The position numbers and the translations under genes were made by a program. The notes below the pieces were generated by a model. That model was not told where the DNA came from. It did not search any database and saw only the letters and a list, made by a program, of their open reading frames with translations. This document shows positions 43,908 to 53,615 of a stretch of 64,000 bases of DNA, piece after piece (positions within the stretch are counted from its first letter, which is position 1; every line of letters begins with the position of its first letter). Location: assembly GCA_016871175.1 (NCBI GenBank), contig VFZL01000005.1, forward strand, positions 116,806 to 180,805, written 5' to 3'. The stretch is from Acidimicrobiia bacterium (GTDB taxonomy: Bacteria; Acidobacteriota; Vicinamibacteria; Vicinamibacterales; CAVVIG01).

Positions 43908-45602
43908 TTACTGCTGTTGTTGCTGCCCCGCAGCCGCCGCGGCGTGAGCGGCGTCGGACACGAGGTCGCGCGCGCGTTCCTGAACGATCCCGGGAACTCC
44001 CAGGCCAGTATTGGCGCCCAGCGATTTCAGGAATTGCGCCGTCTCCGGAAACGCCACGAAGTGGAACGACTGTTTCGAGCCTCCGGCAATGCGGTAGGGC
44101 GTCCGGCCGCGAAAGTCGCGCGCATCGATGTCGGCCCCCTCCTTTACCAGCAGCTCGATCATTTCGTTGGTGCCGAGAAACGCCGCTCCGTGAATCGCGC
44201 TGAAGTCGGCCTCGTTCTTCGCGTTGATATCGACGCCGGCTTTGATCAGCACGCGGACGGCCTGCTCCGCTTCGAGAGAGCGGCTCCCCCGCCCGGCCTT
44301 GGAAATGCCACCCGCCCCACCACCGATTCGGCCGAGGCCGGCGGCCACCATCAACGGCGTCGTCCCGTCCACAGTGGTCACATTCGGATTGGCACCGGCG
44401 GCAAGCAGCGCCTCGATCATCTGCACAGAGTAGAAATCGGACGCTTCCTGGCTGCTGGCGGCGGCGTCAGCGGCAGCGGCCGCAGCGCCGTCGTTGAGGC
44501 GACCGCTTCTGCTGCCGGCCGCCGCGGCCGCGAGCCAGATCGGGGTAGCGCCGCGCAGGTCGCCCGTGCCGTTGGTGAATGGCTCGAAGGCGCCCTTGGT
44601 GGGGTAGCCGATGTAAGACGTGTGCAGCGCCGTCTTGTTGATGCGGAAGTTGGGGTCAGCACCGCGGGCGAGTAGCAGCTTGACCATTTCGAGCTGCGCG
44701 CCGGGCTCCGTGCTCATGGAGGATCGCCGGATGCCGCTCACGATTCCGCCGAAGGTTCCGTGACGGCGGTTCCAATCGTCGAGCCACGGCCCAGCGCCGC
44801 CAATCGCCACATGCAGCGCGGGGACGGCGCCTATCGTCCCATTGGGATCGGCGCCCTGTTCGGCCAGGAACCTGGCGAACGCAAACTGGCCGGCATTGAT
44901 GGCGAAGGGCAGCACGTGCGTACCGTCTGCGGAGGGCTCGTTCACGTCAGCGCCAGCGGCGATGAGTACTTTGGCGATCTCGATGTCGCCGTTGGCGGCA
45001 GCGAACATCAGCGGCGTGGTGCCCTTGGTCGTCGACACCTGGACTTTGGCCGAGCCCTCGACGAGCACGCGTGTCACGTCGTCATGTTGCGCCGACACGG
45101 ACCACATCAGCGCGGTCGCCTTGGCGTCCTTCGTGGCCGCGTTGATGTCGGCGCGGTGCGCCAGGAGTAACTTCACGACGTTCACATTCCCGGTCCGTGC
45201 GGCAGTCATGAGCGGCGTCAGGCCGCTTTCCAGCGCGGCATTCGGATCGGCGCCGGCGTTCAGCAGCTTTTGAACCATGGCTTCGCTGGAGTTTTCGCAG
45301 GCACGCGCCAGCGCCGTCACGCCATAGTCGTCGCCTTGATTCACCTTCGCCCCCGCCCGCAGCAGCAGGTCGGCCATCTCGAGGTCGTCCCAGTGCGCCG
45401 CCCACAGCAGCGCAGTGGCGCCATCGGCGCGCGCCGCGTTGACGTCGATCTTCTCGCGCAGCAACCGCCGCACGGCATCCCGATCCTGTGCGGCCGCCGC
45501 CTGCACCAGCCGCAGATCCGCATCGGCCGCGTCGGCCGGGGCGCCGACCGACAGGAAAGCAACCACCCACAGGCCAGCGAGCATGTCGACCTTGGCGCGC
45601 AT
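43908..45602 (-). CDS. Secreted ankyrin-repeat protein
   Basis: The protein is 564 residues from ATG 45602, directly behind GGAGGAA. The signal peptide is MLAGLWVVAFLSVGAPADA. About ten ankyrin repeats follow, for example NAARADGATALLWAAHWDDL, AALESGLTPLMTAARTGNVN and AKNEADFSAIHGAAFLGTNE. A low-complexity Ala/Gly insert lies near residues 370-400, and the C-terminus ends in five Gln. Acidobacteria often export such proteins. They are presumed protein-binding scaffolds in the periplasm, sometimes protecting cytochromes or catalases. A second one at 60544 shares the plan but lacks the insert. Confidence 0.88.
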   Translation of the reverse strand: MRAKVDMLAGLWVVAFLSVGAPADAADADLRLVQAAAAQDRDAVRRLLREKIDVNAARADGATALLWAAHWDDLEMADLLLRAGAKVNQGDDYGVTALARACENSSEAMVQKLLNAGADPNAALESGLTPLMTAARTGNVNVVKLLLAHRADINAATKDAKATALMWSVSAQHDDVTRVLVEGSAKVQVSTTKGTTPLMFAAANGDIEIAKVLIAAGADVNEPSADGTHVLPFAINAGQFAFARFLAEQGADPNGTIGAVPALHVAIGGAGPWLDDWNRRHGTFGGIVSGIRRSSMSTEPGAQLEMVKLLLARGADPNFRINKTALHTSYIGYPTKGAFEPFTNGTGDLRGATPIWLAAAAAGSRSGRLNDGAAAAAADAAASSQEASDFYSVQMIEALLAAGANPNVTTVDGTTPLMVAAGLGRIGGGAGGISKAGRGSRSLEAEQAVRVLIKAGVDINAKNEADFSAIHGAAFLGTNEMIELLVKEGADIDARDFRGRTPYRIAGGSKQSFHFVAFPETAQFLKSLGANTGLGVPGIVQERARDLVSDAAHAAAAAGQQQQQ

Positions 45603-45773
45603 TGTTCCTCCTGACCACCGCAAGACACCGACGCAATCGGAGGAAGCCGCTGCCTTCCCCCCGGAGACAACCCTATAGTAACCAGACTAGACGCAAACCG
45701 GCGGCCTGAAGACACAAAAAAGCAGCTCTCTGTGGCTCCGGTTTCGGCCGGCACTGCGGCAGGAGGCAGCCCG

Positions 45774-46096
45774 TCAGCGGCTCTTCGCGACCAGCTCGAC
45801 GTTCGGCGGTGTCGGATCATGCCGACCGTCGCGGATGCCAACCGGACCCGCGATGTCACACTCTTCGACCTCGCGGTGGTCGATCGGGACGTCGTCGGTC
45901 ATCCGAGTCACCGCTCGCCTACGGAACTGGAACGCGGTCGATCCTCCGCTGCGTTGAAAAGTTGGCAGAAGGAGAACTCCTGGTCGTCCGCGGCGACGAA
46001 CACCACGCGCGGGCCGTCTCTGGAAATCGAGTGGTGCGTGAGTTCGAAGTCCGGCAGGAGCGGCTGTCGCCGCCCTGTTTCGAGATCGGTGCACCC
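45774..46096 (-). pseudogene. TolB/PD40-type beta-propeller remnant
   Basis: On the minus strand, 46096 to 45908 reads DLETGRRQPLLPDFELTHHS, then ISRDGPRVVFVAADDQEFSF, the blade pattern of PD40/WD40 propellers as found at the C-terminus of acidobacterial Ser/Thr kinases. It stops at TGA 45908, but MTDDVPIDHREVEECDIAGP and later residues continue in a neighbouring frame to 45774. An earlier blade-like piece (RLWRRTGDQPLPSLKDARWC) lies in a third frame near 46150. No start or kinase domain is left. The rest of the 45624-46284 gap shows nothing else. Confidence 0.45.
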
Positions 46097-46284
46097 ACTA
46101 CGCGCCCTGGTTGAAACTGGTGCACCATCTCGCGTCCTTGAGGCTCGGCAGCGGCTGGTCGCCCGTGCGCCGCCACAAACGGCTTACAATCACGCGAGCC
46201 CGGCCAAATCGGAAGTGTCGGTTGATCGAACGGGAACCGCACGGCGACGGCCAACGAGTCGCGAGCAACAAGTAGGAGGTTGAA

Positions 46285-47310
46285 ATGGGCAAGAGCCTGT
46301 CGGTTCGCGGATGTCGTCGCGTAGCGGCCATTATCGCTGTGGTGGTGGCCGGTGCGGTGCCCGCCGCGGGCCAGAGCTCGGCGGCTCAACCCAGAGCGTC
46401 GATCGGCTCGACGGCGTCCCGCACCCCTGATGGTCACCCGGATCTTCAGGGGGTGTGGTTTTTTGGTACGTTGACACCCCTCCAACGACCCGACGACGTG
46501 GCCGGGCGAACGCATCTCACTGATGAAGAGATTGCGGCGATTGAAACGAGGGCCGGCAGTCGACCGGAGACCTTCGGACTGTTTGCGGACCGTTCGAAGT
46601 ACGCCTTCGACAAGCGGAGCTCACTGATTGTGGATCCGCCCGACGGCAAGGTTCCTGCGATGACGCCTGCCGGGCAGAAGAGACAGGACGCTCGCAGCGC
46701 GGCTCGACGAGCAGCCGACAACCCCGAGGACCTTCCCGTGTACGAGCGGTGCATCCTCGGGTTCAACGCCGGGCCCCCGATCATTCCTGCCGGGTACAAC
46801 CAGAACATCCAGCTGGTACAGACGCGCGATTACGTCGTGATCCACACCGAGATGGTTCACACCGCGCGCATCGTCCCGCTCGATGGACGTCCACGTCTGC
46901 CGAGCCACATTCGCCAGTGGAACGGAGACTCGCGCGGGCGCTGGGAGGGTGACACGCTCGTGATCACGTCCACGAACTTCACGAGCATGGGGACCGGAAC
47001 CCTGATGCTCGACGGCAACCTGGCCAGAACCGGCATCGGATGGTCGCCCGACGAGAACCTGACGCTCGTCGAGCGATTCAAGCTCGCCGATCGCGACACG
47101 CTGATCTACGAGTTCACGATTAACGATCCGACGGTCTGGACGAAGCCTTGGACCGTGTCCCTCCCTATGGCGCGGAGCGACCAGCAAATCTTCGAGTACG
47201 CGTGCCACGAAGGCAACTACGACATGAGGTACATGCTGTCCGGTGCGCGGGCTGTCGAGAAGGCAGCGGATCCAGCGGTCAAGACCGGGACGGAACGCAA
47301 TCCACGCTGA
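46285..47310 (+). CDS. Secreted acidobacterial protein of unknown function
   Basis: The protein is 341 residues from ATG 46285, with AGGAGG six bases upstream. The signal peptide is VAAIIAVVVAGAVPAAGQ. The mature protein has the recurring motifs TPDGHPDLQGVWFFGTLTPL, CILGFNAGPPIIPAGYNQNI, VVIHTEMVHTARIVPLDGRP and WEGDTLVITSTNF. These define an abundant but unnamed family in Acidobacteria, usually annotated hypothetical. The conserved Trp/Gly-rich beta structure suggests a lipocalin-like or carbohydrate-facing fold, but this is a guess. It is convergent with the degraded FGE-like gene, 240 bases away; nothing is seen in that gap. Confidence 0.7.
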   Translation: MGKSLSVRGCRRVAAIIAVVVAGAVPAAGQSSAAQPRASIGSTASRTPDGHPDLQGVWFFGTLTPLQRPDDVAGRTHLTDEEIAAIETRAGSRPETFGLFADRSKYAFDKRSSLIVDPPDGKVPAMTPAGQKRQDARSAARRAADNPEDLPVYERCILGFNAGPPIIPAGYNQNIQLVQTRDYVVIHTEMVHTARIVPLDGRPRLPSHIRQWNGDSRGRWEGDTLVITSTNFTSMGTGTLMLDGNLARTGIGWSPDENLTLVERFKLADRDTLIYEFTINDPTVWTKPWTVSLPMARSDQQIFEYACHEGNYDMRYMLSGARAVEKAADPAVKTGTERNPR

Positions 47311-47550
47311 GGCCAGGGCCGTCACCAACCGACTTCACTCGTGGGCTCGAACTCTGCCGCTGTTCAGGTGACCTGCCTGCGTGTGTCCGCATCGGTACTC
47401 TCTCTCGTCGAAGTCGAACTCGCAGCGTACCCAGGCTGCCGTTGCCTGCACACTCCCTCGCGGCCTGCGCGACCTGTGTCTTGCCATCACGCGCGTCCGG
47501 GCCGTCTGCGCTGGATCGGGCGGAGGCGCTGCATGAAGTCGGGCCGTGCG

Positions 47551-48295
47551 CTACATTTTCACAGCGACAATTCGGAACCCAATGTGGTCGTAGCGTCGGT
47601 CGGGTTCGAATCTCAGTCGGAAGGCAGAGCGACACGCCCACCCGTCGTCGGCCCAGCAGCCGCCACGCCGCACGCGCGAGATGTCGCCGTGCTCGCTTTT
47701 CGTGGCCGTGTCGCGTGCAAGGTACAGATCGGGATCGACGCCCCCTGAAGTTCGCCTGGTCGTGGCCGAGCGAGTCGCCGAAGGCGGTCGCGGTGCGCGT
47801 GCCGGCCCGACAGGCGTATTCCCACTGGGCCTCGGTCGGCAGGCGGTACTCCCAGTCGGTGGGAAGGTCCCCTGACGTTCGCGCATCCGCGGTGAGCCGT
47901 CGGCAGAAGGCCTCGGTCTCGCCGAAGTTGACGTTGCCGACTGGCAAGTCGTCTTCCTCGGGGAGTTCGGCGGTGGGCGGCGCGGGCAATGCCCCCATCA
48001 CGCGACGCCACAAGGCTTGGGTCGCCTCGTACTGCGCCATCCAGAAACCGCGCGTGAGGGTCACGGTGACCTGGTCTTCGCCGGGCCGGCGCTCTGGTTC
48101 TCCTGGGGGACTGCCCATGACAAACCGACCGGCGGGACACCAACAGAGGTACACGCCGTGCACGTCACGGAGGTCTCCCGCACGGGTCCCTTCGAAGGTC
48201 GCGCCACCGCCTTGCGTGAAGAGACGGCGGGGCAGGGTCATCGCGGCAGCAGCCGCGCACAGCACGGCCCGCCTGGAGAGCGGCCCATTACCCAT
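47551..48295 (-). pseudogene. Formylglycine-generating-enzyme-like (SUMF1) gene with an internal out-of-frame deletion
   Basis: The N-terminal part reads well: a twin-Arg-like signal (LSRRAVLCAAAAAM), then GRFVMGSPPGEPERRPGEDQ, VTLTRGFWMAQYEATQALWR and LPTEAQWEYACRAGTRTATA up to GHDQANFRG. There it jumps, in another frame, to VDPDLYLARDTATKSEHGD, VRRGGCWADDGWACRSAFRL and ends with YDHIGFRIVAVKM at TAG 47551. The middle of the family (the block with NVWEW and the DWY region, about 40 residues) is missing. Without it the fold and any active site cannot form. As written the first frame would run on as noise to 47279. Confidence 0.75.
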
Positions 48296-48398
48296 CGCCG
48301 TTCGGCCGGCTCGTGAAACGGCTCATGGTCTGCGTGTCACGCGTCCAACAGGGCTTCAGCCGAAGTCGATGTCGCGTCCCAGGAGCAGGGCGGTCTCT

Positions 48399-48602
48399 TT
48401 ACGTGGATGTGCGCCGCACATTCTCAGCACGGGGACCCTTCGGCCCTTGCCCAACGTCGAACTCGACGCTGTCACCCTCTCGAAGATTGTCGAGTCCCTC
48501 GCCATGCACGGCACTCTGGTGAAAGAAATACTCCTTCCCAGTATCGTCCTTGATGAACCCGAATCCCTTGTCCACTCGCAACGTTCGAATTGTTCCCGTC
48601 AA
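48399..48602 (-). CDS. Cold-shock-domain protein
   Basis: The protein is 67 residues from TTG 48602, with GGAGG four bases upstream. It is one cold-shock domain: GTIRTLRVDKGFGFIKDDTG (RNP1-like KGFGFI), YFFHQSAVHG (RNP2-like FFH) and VEFDVGQGPKGPRAENV. It binds single-stranded RNA or DNA as an RNA chaperone in the cytosol. The first strand departs slightly from the usual KWFN pattern. The gene stands alone. Confidence 0.93.
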   Translation of the reverse strand: MTGTIRTLRVDKGFGFIKDDTGKEYFFHQSAVHGEGLDNLREGDSVEFDVGQGPKGPRAENVRRTST

Positions 48603-48743
48603 CCCGCCTCCAATGCTCTGACGTTCAGCACGTCACCGCTCCACCGCCAGCTTCACCGGCTGGAGAAGCTCTTCCGCCCCGCTCTGCGAGGCCGCTCGTC
48701 AATCGAAGATTCGGTCACCATCGCGGCCCGGGCTCTCCGTCTC

Positions 48744-48932
48744 CTACTTCGACGGCCGCCTCTTGGCGGCTGCTCGCTTCCGCACGAGCGTAGGTGTCAT
48801 GTCGATGCGGCCAGGACGCGGGTGCTTCAGGGCGATATGCGTAGAGAGGCGATTGGTCGCCACCTGCTCTCCGCAGAACCTGCAGAGGGCCTTGCCGGGC
48901 GAGATGTAGACGCGCTGCATTGCCAACAGCAT
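48744..48932 (-). CDS. Small basic protein with a C2H2-like zinc-finger motif
   Basis: The protein is 62 residues from ATG 48932. The core CRFCGEQVATNRLSTHIALKH has the spacing C-x2-C-x11-H-x4-H, one short of the classical C2H2 finger, and a Lys/Arg-rich tail (RKRAAAKRRPSK) follows. It could be a DNA- or RNA-binding protein of the MucR/Ros size class, but similarity is limited to the metal site. The longer frame back to 49106 has no ribosome site and reads as low-quality sequence. Function unknown. Confidence 0.5.
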   Translation of the reverse strand: MLLAMQRVYISPGKALCRFCGEQVATNRLSTHIALKHPRPGRIDMTPTLVRKRAAAKRRPSK

Positions 48933-49129
48933 GAGGGCCTCTCTGCCGCAGGTCAAGCGCGAACAGCCGCCGGTTACCCCTGTGCAGTCGTGTTCTGGGT
49001 ATTGTGAAGCTGAACCTTTAGACAAGGAAGTGACAAGACCGCTGCCGCCGGTCACGTCCACCTGGCCCTCAACACTCATCGAGGGTGATCGTGTCCGATC
49101 TGCCACTCGTCGTTCCCGTGATCTGGCCT

Positions 49130-50353
49130 TCAGCGCCGCGGCGAGTGGCCCTTGAGCACGTACTTGTACGCGCCCGTCCCCTCGCTCTTGCCGTCAGCGC
49201 CCACCACGTCGGCTTGCGCGACGTAGACGTTGCCGGCGCTGTCGGTGCCGATCTGGTGCCCTGGAGGATGCTCCTGGCCGGGCTCGCCGAACGTGAACGT
49301 GCCGAGCACCTCGAGCGTCTTGCGATTCAGAATGTAGACGACGGGCGTGCCGCCGACGTACATGAACCGCTGATCCGGCGAGAATGCGATGCCGCGCGCC
49401 TGCAATCCATATGGGCTGTCGAGCCCGACGAACTGCTCAGCGACGAAGGTGCCCTCGAGCGTGAACACCTGAACACGCCGATTCCCGCGATCCGCCACAT
49501 ACACCAGCCCATCGTCTGAAATCTTCACGTCGTGAACTGGTGAGGCGAACTGCTGCAGCACTTCGGCCACGCGCGTCCATGGCAGGAGCGTCGGCGTGGA
49601 CGGTGCCAGCCGATCGGCCTGGTCGAGCGGCGTGCGACCGTAAGCGCCCCACATCTTGGTGCGCTTGCCGCTCTCGGCGTCGAATGCGATCACCCGCGCG
49701 TTTCCGTAGCCGTCAGCGACGAAGATCTCGTTGGTCTTCGGGGAGTACGCCAACCCTGCCGCGCCGCGCAGCACGTCGGTCTTGTTGCTGCCAGTCTGGC
49801 CGCTCGTGCCGATCGCCATGACGAATCGACCCGACCGCGTGTACTTCAGCACCTGATTGTCATTCGGGAGCTTCGCCGGGTTGCTCGAGGTCCCGTCAGC
49901 GTTGCCGACAATCCACACGAAGCCCTTGGCGTCGACCGTCAGCCCGTGCTCGTTGGAGGGCCACTGATGGCCCGGTCCACTCTCGCCGCCCCACCCCTGG
50001 AGGTATTGACCGTTCGCATCGAATTCCATCACCGGCGGCGCCGGCTTGCGACCGGTGTCCGCCTTCATCTCGGGCAACGCGGCGAGCACCTTCGGACGAC
50101 TCAGAATCCACACGTGCCCTTCCGCGTCACCGGTGACCGCAGACCCTGGGCCCATCCGATACTGTGACGGAATCTGCGGCCAGGTCGGATCCACTTCGAA
50201 CTGCGGCACACCGCCTTCGCCGATGTGCGGTGCATCCACATTCGCCGCGGCAGCGTCGGCAGCCGAGGTGGCCTGCTGAGGCGTCGACCCGCACGAGAGC
50301 GTCAGCGCCGCGCCTGCCATGGCCACTACCAGATTCGCGAGGGTCCGCCTCAT
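49130..50353 (-). CDS. NHL-repeat six-bladed beta-propeller lipoprotein (PAL-like)
   Basis: The protein is 407 residues from ATG 50353, with AGGAG upstream. The lipoprotein signal LVVAMAGAALTLSCG places a lipidated Cys at about residue 21. The propeller has NHL-type blades (HGLTVDAKGFVWIVGNADGT, GLAYSPKTNEIFVADGYGNA, HDVKISDDGLVYVADRGNRR, GTDSAGNVYVAQAD). The layout resembles the peptidylglycine amidating-lyase fold, though the catalytic residues cannot be confirmed by eye. It is surface- or periplasm-exposed. It is divergent from the DUF1353 gene, with about 47 bases between starts. Confidence 0.8.
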   Translation of the reverse strand: MRRTLANLVVAMAGAALTLSCGSTPQQATSAADAAAANVDAPHIGEGGVPQFEVDPTWPQIPSQYRMGPGSAVTGDAEGHVWILSRPKVLAALPEMKADTGRKPAPPVMEFDANGQYLQGWGGESGPGHQWPSNEHGLTVDAKGFVWIVGNADGTSSNPAKLPNDNQVLKYTRSGRFVMAIGTSGQTGSNKTDVLRGAAGLAYSPKTNEIFVADGYGNARVIAFDAESGKRTKMWGAYGRTPLDQADRLAPSTPTLLPWTRVAEVLQQFASPVHDVKISDDGLVYVADRGNRRVQVFTLEGTFVAEQFVGLDSPYGLQARGIAFSPDQRFMYVGGTPVVYILNRKTLEVLGTFTFGEPGQEHPPGHQIGTDSAGNVYVAQADVVGADGKSEGTGAYKYVLKGHSPRR

Positions 50354-50400
50354 CGTGCGCTCCTGCTGCGTTCGCCGGAAGCATACACTAGGCCCGACAC

Positions 50401-51309
50401 GTGCCACACCGTGCCGAGCTGATCCCGGACGACACGCGTTTCTTCGACGGCGGAGACGACACGCAACCGCCCGATCCGACTAAGCCGCCGTCCTATGAGT
50501 TCGTGCGCGTGGACGCCGAGGGTCGTGAACGGTTCCGAGCCCGAAGGCGGATCGGGTATCGGGCCCGCGGCCGTCCGGGCCGACCGGATCGCACGTTCAT
50601 CTTCCCCGCGAATCTGCAGTCCTGGACGACAGACTTCGCGTCCGTTCCGTGGCTCTTCGCCTGGCTGGTGCCGAAGTCGGGCAAGCATCTTCCCGCTTCG
50701 CTGTTGCACGATGCCCTTGTCGAGAGGCCACCGAACTACATCGGTCCACCCGTGACCCGTGACGACGCCGACGTCGTGTTCAAGGAGGCGATGGCCGATC
50801 TGGGCACGCGCGTGGTGCGCCGCTGGCTGATTTGGACCGCGGTGTCACTGGCCACGATCTTTATCGGTCATGCCGGCCCACCTGGCTCACGAGCGCGCTG
50901 GTACTACCTCGCGGCCGCCGCGACGACGCTGACGCTCACGGTGGGTCTCGGGGCGATCGCTACGCTCGATGTCACGGGCGGGAGCGGGATCGGACCGTGG
51001 GCTTACGAGTTGCCCTGGATGCGCTCACCATCGTTCTGGATGGAGATCTTCCAAGGCGCAGCGGGGGCCATTGTCATCCCCTCGTTGCTGGGTCTGTCGT
51101 GGGGGCGATTCTGGCGGGCCGGTGTCATTTCAGGCGTCGCGCTGGCATTCCTGCTCCATGTGACCGTCGTGATCCTAGCGCTCACGAGTCTGTATTGGGG
51201 TCTCGAGAAGGTCGGGGAGATCGACCGAGGGCATCTGCTGCTCGCGATTCTGGTGATGGCGTTCGCGTTCGCGGCGCTGGTCTTCCTGAACGCGATCGGT
51301 GCGTGGTGA
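50401..51309 (+). CDS. DUF1353-domain protein with C-terminal membrane helices
   Basis: The protein is 302 residues from GTG 50401. The DUF1353 core is TFIFPANLQSWTTDFASVPW followed by GKHLPASLLHDALVERP; this family is known from phages and bacteria and has a conserved TDFASVP and a HD(A/Y) motif that may bind metal. Four or five hydrophobic helices follow from about residue 145 (WLIWTAVSLATIFIGH, YYLAAAATTLTLTVGLGAIA, AGVISGVALAFLLHVTVVIL and LLLAILVMAFAFAALVFL). The soluble domain would face the cytosol. The fusion to a membrane part is less common. Function unknown; no phage genes are nearby. Confidence 0.75.
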   Translation: MPHRAELIPDDTRFFDGGDDTQPPDPTKPPSYEFVRVDAEGRERFRARRRIGYRARGRPGRPDRTFIFPANLQSWTTDFASVPWLFAWLVPKSGKHLPASLLHDALVERPPNYIGPPVTRDDADVVFKEAMADLGTRVVRRWLIWTAVSLATIFIGHAGPPGSRARWYYLAAAATTLTLTVGLGAIATLDVTGGSGIGPWAYELPWMRSPSFWMEIFQGAAGAIVIPSLLGLSWGRFWRAGVISGVALAFLLHVTVVILALTSLYWGLEKVGEIDRGHLLLAILVMAFAFAALVFLNAIGAW

Positions 51310-51493
51310 GGGGTACACCGACGGGCGTCACTCAATCCGTCATGAGCTCGTATGTGCAGCTCTAGTACCATGGATCGCGGGCGGTCGATTGGCGTCGACA
51401 CGCTGAGCCAGCTCCACCGGTGCGGACCGCGTTTCGACGTCACGTCAGCGGGAGGGCTACAGGTTCGTCGACGGTTCATGGGAGTGTGACGTC

Positions 51494-53575
51494 GTGCGAG
51501 GAGCCTCAGTCATTGCGTGGGCGACGGTGGTGGCGACCGTCGTGGCTGTGTCGGTGAGCGAGGCGCGCGTCACGCGCTTGGTCGTCGAGCAGCGACGACC
51601 GTTCGCGGGCGGGATGGCCTTCGGTGAGGTCGGACCGTACGAACGGCTCGACGGCACGGCGTACCTCGAGGTGGACCCTCGCGACCCGCTCAACGCCGTC
51701 ATCGTCAATATCCGCCGGGCGCCGAGGAACGCCAAAGGTCTGGTGGAGTTCCGCGCGCCATTCTTCATCCTGAAGCCGGTCGACATGCGGCGCGGCAACA
51801 GGAAGATCCTCTACGCGATCAACAATCGCGGCAACAAGCTGTCCGTCAGCCGCTTCAACTACACGCCGGACAACAACGATCCCATCTCCGCGGCGGACGC
51901 CGGAGATGGTTTCTTGATGCGCCAGGGCTACACGCTCGTCGATGCGGGATGGCAAGGGGATGTGGCGCCCGGCAACAACCGGCTGTTTCCCGACCTGCCC
52001 GTGGCCACTCGACCTGACGGCTCGCCGATCACCGGCCGCGTGCGCATCGAGTACTCGGACCGCACGATTCCGCCAGCCGGCACGTTCACGCTGCCGCTCG
52101 AAGGCAGCGGCGCGTTTCGCGCGTACGAGGCGGCGAACACGCGGACCGATCACGCGACGCTGACGTGGCGCGACACCGTGAACGGGCGCGCGTCGTCCGT
52201 CGCGTCCGACCGCTGGGCCTTCGGTCGCTGTCCGACGGGTCGCGACAGCCTCGTGGCGAGCGCCGTCGACATCTGTCTCTTCGACGGCTTCCAAGCGGCG
52301 AAGCTGTACGAGTTGATCTACACGGCCAAGAACCCACGGGTGATGGGTCTTGGATTCGCCGTGACGCGCGATATCGGATCCTTTCTCCGGTTCGAGACGG
52401 CAGATGATACCGGAACGGCAAATCCGCTGGTTGCACCTGGAGCCTCGGCCGGCACCGGCATTCGTCGCGCGTACTCGCTCGGCCAGTCGTCGACCGGCAT
52501 GTATCAGCGCGACTTCCTGTATCTCGGGTTCAACGAGGACGAGCGGCACCGGAAGGTGTTCGACGCGGCGTTGCTGTCCGTGCCAGGCACACATCGCCTG
52601 TTTGCGAACGTCGAGTTCGCCGATCCGAACACCTACTCTCGCCAGGATGACCGGCACGACTTTCTGTCCACGAGCCGAGTTCCGCTGACGTTTGCGGTCA
52701 CGACGGATCCGGTCACTGGCGTGCGCGACGGCATCTTGAGGCGGCCGGCGATCGACCCGCTCGTGATGCAGGTGGTCACGGAGAACGAGTTCTGGCAGTT
52801 TCGCGCGAGTCTCGACGTGATGGACGGACGTGGCCGTCCCGTCGCGATCCCCGATGGCGTGCGGCTCTACTTCATGTCCGGCTACGAGCACACCGGCAGC
52901 ATGCCCGCGGTGTTCCCGTCACCGCGTGGCATCTGTCGGCATCCGCGCAACCTGATGTATCACGGTGCGACGCTGCGTGCGTTGCTCGTCGCGCTCGATG
53001 TGTGGGCCGATGGCGGCGTGGCGCCCCCACCCAGCAACTATCCACGAGTCGAAGACGGCACGCTGGTCTCGCTCGAGCAGGCGCGGGCGGCGTTTCCCGC
53101 CATTCCCGGCGTGGCTTATCCGCGCGCGCTCAATGGTCTCGAAGCGCTGGACTTCGGCTCCGAGCTGCGGGCGACCGGCGGACGGCTCACGAAGCTGCCG
53201 CCCACGGTCGGCGCCTCCTATCAGGTGTTCGTCCCGAAGCCGGACGCTGACGGCCAGAGTGCCGCCGGCATCCGACCCGTCGAGATACGCGCGGCAACCG
53301 GCACGCATACCGGATGGAACCTGCGCGATCCGGCATTTCGCGAATCCGATCTGTGCGGATTGAGCGGCGCGTTCTTCCCGTTCGCGGCGACCGCTGTGGA
53401 GCGCCAATCGCGCAGGGATCCGCGCAAATCGCTTCAAGAGCGCTACGCCGATCACGCTGGATATGTGAACGCCGTCCGCCAGGCGACCGCAGCGTTGGTC
53501 AAGGAGCGCTTTCTCCTCGAGGAAGACGCACAGCGCTACATCCGCGAGGCGGAGGGGAGCGTGGTGCTGCGCTGA
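51494..53575 (+). CDS. Secreted alpha/beta-hydrolase-domain protein (ABhydrolase_10-like)
   Basis: The protein is 693 residues from GTG 51494, with GGGAG upstream. A short signal peptide (VIAWATVVATVVAVSVSEA) leads to a beta-rich N-terminal domain (RPFAGGMAFGEVGPYERLDG, ILYAINNRGNKLSVSRFNY). The hydrolase core contains YSLGQSSTGMYQRDFLYLGF with nucleophile elbow GQSSTG near residue 328, and YFMSGYEHTGSMPAVFPSPR later on. Acidobacteria and proteobacteria carry this family with unknown substrates; esterase activity is plausible. It is exported to the periplasm. No operon partner is evident. Confidence 0.82.
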   Translation: MRGASVIAWATVVATVVAVSVSEARVTRLVVEQRRPFAGGMAFGEVGPYERLDGTAYLEVDPRDPLNAVIVNIRRAPRNAKGLVEFRAPFFILKPVDMRRGNRKILYAINNRGNKLSVSRFNYTPDNNDPISAADAGDGFLMRQGYTLVDAGWQGDVAPGNNRLFPDLPVATRPDGSPITGRVRIEYSDRTIPPAGTFTLPLEGSGAFRAYEAANTRTDHATLTWRDTVNGRASSVASDRWAFGRCPTGRDSLVASAVDICLFDGFQAAKLYELIYTAKNPRVMGLGFAVTRDIGSFLRFETADDTGTANPLVAPGASAGTGIRRAYSLGQSSTGMYQRDFLYLGFNEDERHRKVFDAALLSVPGTHRLFANVEFADPNTYSRQDDRHDFLSTSRVPLTFAVTTDPVTGVRDGILRRPAIDPLVMQVVTENEFWQFRASLDVMDGRGRPVAIPDGVRLYFMSGYEHTGSMPAVFPSPRGICRHPRNLMYHGATLRALLVALDVWADGGVAPPPSNYPRVEDGTLVSLEQARAAFPAIPGVAYPRALNGLEALDFGSELRATGGRLTKLPPTVGASYQVFVPKPDADGQSAAGIRPVEIRAATGTHTGWNLRDPAFRESDLCGLSGAFFPFAATAVERQSRRDPRKSLQERYADHAGYVNAVRQATAALVKERFLLEEDAQRYIREAEGSVVLR

Positions 53576-53615
53576 ATGCCTGCCGAGAGTCGAACACTGA
53601 GGGCTCGGAGCTGAA

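Noticed and set aside
50401..51309. DUF1353 gene as evidence of a prophage
   Set aside because: No integrase, structural, lysis or replication gene is near, and the protein is fused to membrane helices unlike phage versions.
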